Program-made: the position numbers and the translations under genes
Source of the DNA: a virus
Strand: one strand, 5' to 3'
Length of the DNA stretch: 28,794 nt
Virus record (IMG/VR): IMGVR_UViG_3300047457_000717
Coordinates: 1-28,794 of that record
In this document: in pieces, positions 8,344-15,837 of the stretch
Layout of the letters: each line of letters opens with the position of its first letter
Position numbering within the stretch: position 1 is the stretch's first letter
Notes under the pieces: model-generated
Databases searched by the model: none
Told to the model about the DNA's origin: nothing
The model's input: only the letters and a program-made list of their open reading frames with translations

Positions 8344-11300
8344 TTAACTCTCCAATTGCGCCACGCGCGCTTCGAGTTCTTTGATTGCCTGCACTAGCAC
8401 GGGTACCAATCTGTCGTAATTCAACGTCAGGTAATTTTCACCAGACTTCGAAAACTGACGCGGATTCTGTTCGTCGCTGAAATCCGTATCAACATCAAAC
8501 GGAGCCAACGTAACCAACTGCGGAAACGTTGCCTGAATCTCCTGCGCACTCAATCCAATTTGTTCTTGCGGGTTAGCAAACCCAAACGAATTGGCAACAT
8601 CATTGTCCATGTATCTAAACGGCACCCAAGATTTCACCACATTAAGCGCGCCGTCAAGAGTACCCGTCTTTCTTTTTAGTCGCTCGTCAGAGTAATACTC
8701 ATTAACCGCCTGAATGACGTTGAGGTTTTTATTATACGTCAGCGTCATACCAGTCGCACGATTATCGGGATAACCAGAGCCAACGAATCCAGTTGCAAAC
8801 GTGGTCTGAATCGAACCGATAGTCATGCCACCACCAGACGTAAAGCAAATTTGCGCCGTATTGCTTCCGTCCTCGTTTTGGTCCTGTCCCTCGAAATAAT
8901 GACGACCCGTCGTGGTCAACTGATACAGTCGAGTCCCATTGTTTGGATACATATAGAAGCTTGACGGCTCATCGCGGTCAAGGAATCCATACGAGCGCGT
9001 ATACGCACTATACAGATTGCCATCGCTTCCAAAGTACTTATCGCCTATCCAAATGTTTTCCTGAAGAACTCGCGTCGCACTTCCGCCGTATGTGCCAGTA
9101 CCCGCATACGTTCCTCCATTTGAAAAATACAACTGCCAACCATACGAATTGTTATGAAAACCAGATTCGGATGATGCGCCGCCTATCATCAACGAAACGG
9201 CACCATTCCCACCATTTCCAAACTCAATTCCACCCCAACCATTACGACTACCAGTTATGCGCCACGAGCCATACGAACCATCGTTTGGATAGAAGTGCGC
9301 TCCATTGGTTCCAGTATACAGACCATGAATACCTTGCAGATATACCCAATTAGTAATCGACGCATAACTTCCAGAACCCTGCTCTAACTGAAAACCATTA
9401 TTCAGTCGCAGGTAACTGGCATTGTAAAGCGCATTATTGGAAAGATATACAGTACCATAAAGCCAATTCGTGCCACCGCTATAAATACCAGCCGGATGCC
9501 ACGACGCTTCGCCCGTACCGCCGACGTTGCCCGTTCCTCTGTACGCATACGCATAAGAGGTTCCAGCAATTGTCTGATTGCCTGACATATCCAACTGCCA
9601 ACGATTTGCGCTCGCAGACCAACCGCCAATGCGCATTACGTTGTCAGGGTCCAAACCCATATTGACCGCGTAATATCCACCACGATGAAACGACATCATC
9701 GCCGTGCCGCTGTCACTTGAGTAGGCTTGCAGTCTACCGTTACTTGAACTGCCGCAATATACGCCACTCCCCATATTGCCGAGGAAGTACGTTACTCCGG
9801 TTACAGTACCACCGCTCAACGGAAGAGCGTAGGAGCCGTAGTTAGAAGTGGTCAACGCTCCCATTGCCGCCGCAACAGCCGCAGGAGTGTAATTCGTAAG
9901 TTGGTCCGTGCCGGGGTAGATAGCAACCAGTCGCGTTGGTGTTGCGCTATTGGTTCCACCAGTTAGCGTAATTTCGCGCGCGGCGATATCACCACTACCA
10001 TTGCGATACGCGATAGTGTTTGCCGTTGCCGCCGTCGTCGGGTTGTTGTAACCACTAATCGAACCAGACGTCCCCGTTACGTTGATGCCCCACGTTCCGT
10101 CAGCAATGCCGCGAATCTGATTCTTAACGTGAGCAAGAGATGACTTGCGAGACCAACCATCGCCATTGTCAGTAATAAAATTGGCAATGGTTGGGTTTTC
10201 GACGCCCGTGTTAAAATTGACATGATTGGCGTAGATGTATCCCTCAGCACTACGCCGCACAATATCATTTCCGTTTACGCCTTGCGAAGCATTAATTGTC
10301 GCCGAGTTTGCTTGACTTGTAATTGTCGCCGCATTTCCCGTGATATTAATGCCCCACGTTCCCGACGCGCTTCCACCCGTCAGGGTAGGTGCATACGAGT
10401 TGTAGTTGCTACTATCGAGTTGCGTACGCCACGCCTGCCACGTGCCATTATTTTTTCCGCGCGTCGCAATCTGACCCGTACGATAATCGCCGTAAATCTG
10501 ATGTTGCCACGACGACGAATAAGCCTGACTATACAACGCGCCATCCGTCTGACCGAACAACGCAATGTTGCCCGTCACGTAGGAAATGCCGTTCGCGTTG
10601 ATTGAATCCGCCGCCGTCCCGCTATTGCTTCCCGTATTGACGAACTCCACGCCGTCAATCTGGCTCGCCGTCGTCGCGCTCGCCGCCGTGGTTGCGCTCG
10701 TTGCCGTTGCCGCATTACCGCTAATCGAGATACCCCACGTGCCAGACGCGCCGCTTCCTGTCGTGGAAGGCACCGACAGATTCGACCGCGCCGTCGCCGC
10801 ATCCGTCGCACCCGTTCCGCCGTTCGCAATCGCTACGGTTCCCGTCACATTCGCGGCATTGCCCGTAATGTTGCCGGAAATCTTTGACCCCGCGAGTGCC
10901 GTAATCCAAGACGGATTCGAATACGACCCGCTGGTCGACACGCCATCCGTAATGCCATAACCGGAAAGCGTGGTCGGCGTCGAGGTAATCTTGCTCCACG
11001 CGAGCGACGTCAGCCATGATGGGTTCGCGTACGACCCCGATGTGCTGACGCCATCCGTAATACCGAAACCGCTCAACGTTGTTGGCTTGCTTGTAATGCC
11101 AGACCATGCCACGTTGGTCGCCGTCGTTGCCGTGGTCGCCGTCGTTGCGCTCGACGCATTACCCGACAGACTTGCGGTAATCGTCCCCGCCGAGAAGTTC
11201 CCCGACGCATCGCGGGTCACCACCGTGTTACCGACGTTGCTTGACGTCTCAACAGTTAATGGCGCGCTTGCGTCAATAAGCAAAACGCCATTGTTCAACT

Positions 11301-11979
11301 GTGACCGCAATACCAACGCAACTGCCTGATACGTTCCGCTTACAGGCTTCGTTGACGTCAATCCGCCCGATGTATTCGGATACAGAATTGCCCCAACAGA
11401 GAATCCGTTGGTATTGATATCATACAATTCGCCCTTGTTAATACACGTTCCAAACTGTCCAATCGTCAACGTGTCATCGGACAATCCAAGCGCAACGTCT
11501 GACGCTGACGAAACCTTCAATACTTCGACCGCTTGTTCACCCGCGTTGTAGCCAACAATCTTTAGAACATTACCGCGAACGATGTTTTCGTTCGCTTTGA
11601 TTTTGAAGTGAAGCTGATTGGCTCCAACAAAGTTGCTATAATCGTCGATGGTCTTGTTGGTCAGCGTCGCCGCATCACTCGTCGTGACCGCACGACCCGC
11701 CGCATAGGTGCAGAATACGTCCTTTACTCCCGCACTCAACGGCACCAACGCGCCGCCATTACTGGACGCCAGCACGGTACTACGGGTCAACGTTGTCGCG
11801 CCCGTAGTACCGATACCGACTTCCCACTCATCGCCCCCGGCAATCGCGTAATACACCGCGACACCACTACCGAACGCATTGCTAAACGTTTGGTAGCCCT
11901 CGTACGCGCCAAGCAACGTGAGCGTTCCCGTCCCCGTCGTCGAGGTACTTTCCTTTACACGGTCAGCAAGTAGGGGCAT
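8344..11979 (-). CDS. Tail fibre with C-terminal S74 intramolecular chaperone
   Basis: A 1211-residue trimeric fibre. The N-terminal 130 residues (MPLLADRVKESTSTTGTG...) form the virion attachment part. Residues 270-300 and several later stretches are low-complexity Ser/Ala/Thr (GNAATAT-type) shaft; two near-identical 36-residue units (GITSKPTTLSGFGITDG and GYGITDG versions) lie at about 292-365. The region 700-1080 is Gly/Tyr/Asn/Ser-rich, typical of receptor-binding tips. At residue 1097 the motif SDERLK starts the Peptidase S74 domain, which in the endosialidase and L-shaped fibre families helps trimerise and then cuts itself off just before this Ser; a C-terminal coiled coil (VQAIKELEARVAQLES) follows. 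The gene lies within the head-tail region instead of downstream of the tail hub. Confidence 0.93.
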   Translation of the reverse strand: MPLLADRVKESTSTTGTGTLTLLGAYEGYQTFSNAFGSGVAVYYAIAGGDEWEVGIGTTGATTLTRSTVLASSNGGALVPLSAGVKDVFCTYAAGRAVTTSDAATLTNKTIDDYSNFVGANQLHFKIKANENIVRGNVLKIVGYNAGEQAVEVLKVSSASDVALGLSDDTLTIGQFGTCINKGELYDINTNGFSVGAILYPNTSGGLTSTKPVSGTYQAVALVLRSQLNNGVLLIDASAPLTVETSSNVGNTVVTRDASGNFSAGTITASLSGNASSATTATTATTATNVAWSGITSKPTTLSGFGITDGVSTSGSYANPSWLTSLAWSKITSTPTTLSGYGITDGVSTSGSYSNPSWITALAGSKISGNITGNAANVTGTVAIANGGTGATDAATARSNLSVPSTTGSGASGTWGISISGNAATATSATTAASATTASQIDGVEFVNTGSNSGTAADSINANGISYVTGNIALFGQTDGALYSQAYSSSWQHQIYGDYRTGQIATRGKNNGTWQAWRTQLDSSNYNSYAPTLTGGSASGTWGINITGNAATITSQANSATINASQGVNGNDIVRRSAEGYIYANHVNFNTGVENPTIANFITDNGDGWSRKSSLAHVKNQIRGIADGTWGINVTGTSGSISGYNNPTTAATANTIAYRNGSGDIAAREITLTGGTNSATPTRLVAIYPGTDQLTNYTPAAVAAAMGALTTSNYGSYALPLSGGTVTGVTYFLGNMGSGVYCGSSSNGRLQAYSSDSGTAMMSFHRGGYYAVNMGLDPDNVMRIGGWSASANRWQLDMSGNQTIAGTSYAYAYRGTGNVGGTGEASWHPAGIYSGGTNWLYGTVYLSNNALYNASYLRLNNGFQLEQGSGSYASITNWVYLQGIHGLYTGTNGAHFYPNDGSYGSWRITGSRNGWGGIEFGNGGNGAVSLMIGGASSESGFHNNSYGWQLYFSNGGTYAGTGTYGGSATRVLQENIWIGDKYFGSDGNLYSAYTRSYGFLDRDEPSSFYMYPNNGTRLYQLTTTGRHYFEGQDQNEDGSNTAQICFTSGGGMTIGSIQTTFATGFVGSGYPDNRATGMTLTYNKNLNVIQAVNEYYSDERLKRKTGTLDGALNVVKSWVPFRYMDNDVANSFGFANPQEQIGLSAQEIQATFPQLVTLAPFDVDTDFSDEQNPRQFSKSGENYLTLNYDRLVPVLVQAIKELEARVAQLES
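10882..11106 (-). repeat. Duplicated 36-residue fibre unit
   Basis: Two adjacent copies of a 36-codon unit (tryptophan-serine, then ITSxPTTLSGxGITDGVSTSGSYxNPSW) at fibre residues about 292-365. High similarity at both DNA and protein level suggests a recent in-frame tandem duplication in the fibre shaft. Confidence 0.75.
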
Positions 11980-11988
11980 GATGAGTAA

Positions 11989-12414
11989 TTACTGAAGGGT
12001 GAGAACGCCCGTCGTCGGGTCGAAGTCAACGGTGAACGTATCACCCGCCGACAGACTGATAGACGACCCGTAGTCCCACCACCCAATAAGACCCTTGCTC
12101 GCCGCCGTGTCGTTGTACAGCACCGCATAACGGAACGGACCAAACCCCGCACCGCTTGCCGTCCACGTTGCCGGGTCACCAAGCACCAACTTGTACAGAC
12201 CACCCGTCTGCGACGAACTGGTCTGCGTCGCCGTATTGCCACCCGCCGTGTACCCACCACCCGTGGTGAGGTCGGTGATGTCCGTATACGACGCATCGCC
12301 TGCGGCGTTCGGGGTATCGTTGGTCAGAAAAACCTTGAGTGTATCCGTCGCAAGGTTGTGTTGCTGTTCCGCCAACGCCTCCACAAACGCATCGAACTTG
12401 TTAAAGGCCGCCAT
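11989..12414 (-). CDS. Conserved virion-type protein upstream of fibre
   Basis: A 141-residue protein that begins MAAFNKFDAFVEALAEQQHN and ends DFDPTTGVLTLQ, with central 'GGGYTAGGNTATQTSSSQTGG' and 'GPFRYAVLYND' segments. I recognise this pattern from proteins that accompany fibre genes in many environmental phages, where it is unnamed or called a putative tail protein. It is beta-rich with an N-terminal helix and no membrane segment. GAGGG lies 6 nt before the ATG, the same leader as the tape measure. It may form a small trimer or an adaptor that holds the fibre; function is inference from position. Confidence 0.7.
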   Translation of the reverse strand: MAAFNKFDAFVEALAEQQHNLATDTLKVFLTNDTPNAAGDASYTDITDLTTGGGYTAGGNTATQTSSSQTGGLYKLVLGDPATWTASGAGFGPFRYAVLYNDTAASKGLIGWWDYGSSISLSAGDTFTVDFDPTTGVLTLQ

Positions 12415-12429
12415 TGCATCCCTCGGCGT

Positions 12430-12687
12430 TTACGCCACTTGTGAAATGTGAATCCGAATTTGTTCGGTTAACTGACGAATAGCTGAAGCAAACGTCTCCG
12501 CTCGCGTCGTGATTTCGCCCAAACCTGACCACGTAACTGCCATGCCATCATCGCGCGGTTCGACCGTGACGATGCCACCATACTGCGCCACAATCGCTTC
12601 CGCGCGCGCTCTATCTTCTGGCGTCATCCGTGGCAGTCGAACCACTTGTCCATCGTAAATACGCACATCGTCACCGATACGCATCAC
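12430..12687 (-). CDS. Small hypothetical neck-region protein
   Basis: An 84-85-residue protein whose start overlaps the head closure stop (GTG 12687 within GTGA, or ATG 12684 within TGATG). It contains a short strand pair (DDVRIYDGQVVRLPRM), an acidic helix (TPEDRARAEAIVAQYGG) and a C-terminal amphipathic helix (TFASAIRQLTEQIRIHIS). I do not recognise the family and see no catalytic residues. Position between the head closure gene and the inserted fibre block suggests a head-tail or fibre-attachment role. Coupling to the head gene implies co-expression with the neck proteins. Confidence 0.6.
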   Translation of the reverse strand: MMRIGDDVRIYDGQVVRLPRMTPEDRARAEAIVAQYGGIVTVEPRDDGMAVTWSGLGEITTRAETFASAIRQLTEQIRIHISQVA

Positions 12688-13091
12688 GCAGGGTCCACCA
12701 GATGTACACCATCCAACACTTCCGTGTCCTCATATAGCACAAAGGTTTCGAACTCTTCAGGTCCAATTTCTTCGAGCCTGATTTCCTGCATACGCAACGC
12801 GCGCACCTTATACACTCCGCGGATGTAATTCATCGTCTCACTTCCAACGACGCGAACCACACCCATCGGGTCTACAGGTACGTAATCGTATACCGTTGCC
12901 TTCATCTCGAACGCCGTATCAACGTGCGCTTGCGGTGACGTCGCGACCGTTTGTGAACTGCTCATCACATCGACGCGCCCCCACCATTCGCCCGTAAATA
13001 CGTAGACGGGACGCATGAACCCATCCGCGCCGCCATCGTGACGCGCATAGAATCGCAACCGCTGGTCGAGCAGACTTGGTGCAACCGTCAT
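12684..13091 (-). CDS. Head closure / neck protein
   Basis: I chose ATG 13091 because it overlaps the previous stop as ATGA, giving 135 residues (MTVAPSLLDQRLRFYARHDGG...); the longer frame would add 24 residues inside the connector gene. The pattern 'DQRLRFY...GG.DGF...VY.....WWGRV' followed by 'VYDYVPVDPMGVVRV' matches the beta-barrel head closure proteins that seal the connector after packaging (SPP1 gp16-like). It follows the gp6-like connector gene as usual. The role is well supported by order, moderately by sequence. Confidence 0.75.
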   Translation of the reverse strand: MTVAPSLLDQRLRFYARHDGGADGFMRPVYVFTGEWWGRVDVMSSSQTVATSPQAHVDTAFEMKATVYDYVPVDPMGVVRVVGSETMNYIRGVYKVRALRMQEIRLEEIGPEEFETFVLYEDTEVLDGVHLVDPA

Positions 13092-13648
13092 AGCATGACC
13101 GGAAGTTTGAGCGTCCGAAGCGTTTTCATAATACGCGCCACCGTTTCGCGACTCGTATCCCACGTGATGCTAGTCCCCGCCGACGTTTCCGTCGACGCTC
13201 CCGGCGTTCTCCGCTGATACAAATCCGCCGCAATATCGATGATGCACTCCGATATCACAGGTTCCCACCGCGCGTAATTCGGCATCAACGACAACCCGCA
13301 CGACGCCGTAATGGTATACGGACCATACGGGAACGTGATGCCTTCCTTTGCGTAAATCATCCCGGCAATACTGTCGACGCTGTAATCCATCGCGCCCACA
13401 GTAGTACCGTTCTTATCAGTAACCGACACATTGCCAATCGGTCGTCGTGGAAAAACCAACGACCGAATTGGCATGCTCTCCGTCGTCGCCCTATCAACAG
13501 CGGTTTGAACTTCCGCCGTAATCGGCACATCAATCCACGCTTCCAACATCGCCTTTGCTCGCGCCATAAGCGCAGTCAAGAGCGTGTCTTCCGCATTGGT
13601 CTCGATGCGTAGATACGTCTTTAGGTCAGTCGCCGTTGGTAGGGCCAC
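13088..13648 (-). CDS. Head-tail connector (gp6-like adaptor)
   Basis: A 186-residue protein starting MALPTATDLKTYLRIETNAEDTLL. The pattern 'LKTYLRIE....DTLLTALMARAKAMLEAWI' (residues 8-39), then an Arg/Pro-rich 'LVFPRRPIGNVSVTDKNG' strand region and a C-terminal helix with 'ADLYQRR', is the signature of the HK97 gp6 / SPP1 gp15 connector family that binds below the portal. Conserved family order: capsid, connector, head closure. It ends with ATGA onto the closure gene. Confidence is high. Confidence 0.87.
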   Translation of the reverse strand: MALPTATDLKTYLRIETNAEDTLLTALMARAKAMLEAWIDVPITAEVQTAVDRATTESMPIRSLVFPRRPIGNVSVTDKNGTTVGAMDYSVDSIAGMIYAKEGITFPYGPYTITASCGLSLMPNYARWEPVISECIIDIAADLYQRRTPGASTETSAGTSITWDTSRETVARIMKTLRTLKLPVML

Positions 13649-13670
13649 GATTCGGAAAGGTTAAGGTGTA

Positions 13671-15017
13671 TTACGCTTCGTCGCCGAGCACGACGAACGG
13701 CGAGTGCGGATTCACCTTCGCGCCAGCCCCATCGACCTTGTACGCATACGTCGAGGTCGGGAGCGGGATACCACCACCACGCGCCACGAAGCGGTAGGTC
13801 GTGATGTCGTTGGTGAACTTGAAGTGAATCGACGACTCGACGGTCAGAGCCTGACGCAGACCCATCGCGTAGAAGTCGCCGTTCACCAGCGCAACGTCGC
13901 CCTGCGTCCCAAGAGCCGGGAGAAGGTCGGTGACCACAACCGGGAGCCCGAGGAGAAGCATCTGCGGCTTATCGCGCAGATTGCTAATCCACGTAACCAT
14001 CGTGTTGTTGGTCGTCTGCATCGCAAAAAGCTGCGGCAGAACGTTACGCGACACCATCCACACGCTGTTCGGGCCGTGGGTGTGCTTCGTGTACATCTCG
14101 AAGGCATCCGCCGCCACGAAGGTACCAGCCGTCGCGCGCGGCACGACGATGAGCGCACCGTTCGACGCATTGAGCGCGCCAAGCGGCTGGCTCGAACCAG
14201 TCCCGTCGATGGTGATGTCTTCGTTCATCTTATTGACAATCTGTCCGCCGACCGCCGTGGTCACCTCCGACGGAAGCTCACCAGTGAAATCGTCAGCAAG
14301 AATTTCGTCGCCGAACTCGGTGATAGCGGCATACTTGTACATAGTGAGCAGACGCTGACCGAACGACGGCTCGCGCGACGGCTTCAGGTCGCCTTCGCCG
14401 ACGATGGTCACGTTCGCAATCTTACCCGCCATCGGACGGTTAAGGGTGCTGGTCCCCTCGTCCTGAATCAGGTAAGGAATGCGAAGAGTCCGGCCCGGAA
14501 CGTTGTACTTCTTGGCAAACTGAAACAGACCGACCTGCGTATTCGACACGCTGAAGATGTCGGGCTCCTGCGTCAGCGGAAGAAGGAACTCGCCGCCGTT
14601 CGTCGAACCCGTGATGGTACGGGTCATAACGTCAAGCTTGCGAAGAGCCTCGGCCTCGCTCGTATTCGCCGCACCCTTCGCCACCGCGCGGATGTACGAA
14701 CCAATCGAACCGAACGACTTAATCACCTCGCGACGCATCTCGCCCTTCGCGTCCTTCATGTTACGGAACTCGGCCTTATCCGTCACATCGAAACGGGTAA
14801 GTTCCGCATCGCCACCCTGACGCGCAATCTCGGCATCGGGGGTAAACTCAGCGGCGGCCTGCGCGCGCATCTCAAGCGCACGAATGTCGGCGGTCCGCTT
14901 CTCGACCTCCTCCGCCGTAAGCGAAAGAGTCGAGTCCATCAGTTCGCTACGAAGCTTGTGCGCCTGCTCGCGAAGTTCGTTCGCGGCGCGGTTCTTGGAA
15001 ACCATCGGGGTCTTCAT
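13671..15017 (-). CDS. Major capsid protein, HK97 fold with scaffold (delta) domain
   Basis: A 448-residue protein with start placed at ATG 15017, immediately after the protease stop; the upstream frame back to 15068 would overlap the protease. Residues about 8-70 are a charged coiled coil (ANELREQAHKLRSELMD...EEVEKRTADIRALEMRAQAA), the delta scaffold domain removed by the protease. The remainder shows the HK97-type 'GGEFLLPLTQEPDIF' segment, the 'FGDEILADDF' spine-helix region and the 'DGTGSSQPLG' P-loop region. No Lys/Asn pair can be assigned as a crosslink from sequence alone. The codon choice is strongly biased to C/G endings, consistent with very high expression. Confidence 0.93.
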   Translation of the reverse strand: MKTPMVSKNRAANELREQAHKLRSELMDSTLSLTAEEVEKRTADIRALEMRAQAAAEFTPDAEIARQGGDAELTRFDVTDKAEFRNMKDAKGEMRREVIKSFGSIGSYIRAVAKGAANTSEAEALRKLDVMTRTITGSTNGGEFLLPLTQEPDIFSVSNTQVGLFQFAKKYNVPGRTLRIPYLIQDEGTSTLNRPMAGKIANVTIVGEGDLKPSREPSFGQRLLTMYKYAAITEFGDEILADDFTGELPSEVTTAVGGQIVNKMNEDITIDGTGSSQPLGALNASNGALIVVPRATAGTFVAADAFEMYTKHTHGPNSVWMVSRNVLPQLFAMQTTNNTMVTWISNLRDKPQMLLLGLPVVVTDLLPALGTQGDVALVNGDFYAMGLRQALTVESSIHFKFTNDITTYRFVARGGGIPLPTSTYAYKVDGAGAKVNPHSPFVVLGDEA

Positions 15018-15027
15018 TGTTGTTGTC

Positions 15028-15837
15028 TCACTTACAAGGTGTATGATACGATTGACGCACCGCCGCAATGCGGTCCGCCATACTAACGCCTCGCATCTCG
15101 TCCGATGCCGGAACGGATAGCGTATCTACCACAGGGATAGACGCGGCCTCCGGTGTGGGCTTCGGGAGGGGAGCAAGGTACTCCGCCAGAAGTGCGGTTC
15201 GCATCTCTGACGACAACGCATCCAACGCGAGCCGTGCCGCCAGCATCAGCACACGCATCGGGTCGGACTCTTCCATCACTTCATCCTCATCATCCATCGG
15301 AGCCACATCTTCATTTCGCGCCGATGTAACCGCCGCTCCCGGCACCGCAGGCATCGGCGTAATGGATACTTCGCGCAACTCAATCTCTGTAAACCGCTCG
15401 ACGTTCGCGCCATCAACGACGACAATATCAGACTTACGCGGCACGAACCCAATCGAAAATCCCGTTGAAGCACCCGCCGCCATGACCGCCTTGACGTATT
15501 CCATCGCCGCGCGCCCTTCCTCGGTATCGAATACTTCCGCCGTCATCACGACCGCATCACCCGCATCCGCCATCGCTGACACCACGCCAACGTGCGCGCG
15601 CGTAGACGCCTCGTGGTCCATCAGGAGTGGAACCTTTCGCGCCGCGACGCGCTGGTCGATAGACCGCTTTGCGCATCCGCGCGCAAACATCGTCCCGTAG
15701 CTATCGACGACATCGTACGTGACCGCCACACCGCTCACGCGCCCTGCAATTCCGGGCGGTAGGTTATCCTCCGCTCGAACCTGAAGCGTAGAGTGGGCAA
15801 CGTGCCACACCTTTGTCGCCTTATTCGTTGCGCTCAT
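15028..15837 (-). CDS. HK97-family prohead maturation protease
   Basis: A 269-residue herpesvirus-assemblin-like serine protease. The N-terminal half contains 'GVAVTYDVVDSYGTMFARGC' (residues 36-55), the histidine region 'LLMDHEAS' (His75) and the serine motif 'STGFSIGF' (Ser124 or Ser128), followed by 'EIELREVSIT' (about 151-160). These are the catalytic positions of the family, which cleaves the capsid delta domain and itself during expansion. The C-terminal 90 residues are acidic and Pro/Ala-rich, probably a tether or scaffold extension. ATGA overlaps the portal gene at its start. It is placed between portal and capsid as in HK97. Confidence 0.9.
   Translation of the reverse strand: MSATNKATKVWHVAHSTLQVRAEDNLPPGIAGRVSGVAVTYDVVDSYGTMFARGCAKRSIDQRVAARKVPLLMDHEASTRAHVGVVSAMADAGDAVVMTAEVFDTEEGRAAMEYVKAVMAAGASTGFSIGFVPRKSDIVVVDGANVERFTEIELREVSITPMPAVPGAAVTSARNEDVAPMDDEDEVMEESDPMRVLMLAARLALDALSSEMRTALLAEYLAPLPKPTPEAASIPVVDTLSVPASDEMRGVSMADRIAAVRQSYHTPCK

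Noticed and set aside
15060-15085. Fourth copy of the GCGGTCCG hairpin
   Set aside because: It is inside the protease coding region and the match is short; probably codon-driven.
13704-15086. Long plus-strand frame of 460 codons antisense to the capsid gene
   Set aside because: It mirrors the biased codons of the capsid gene, is rich in Arg and His without domain pattern, and lacks a ribosome site. A shadow frame.
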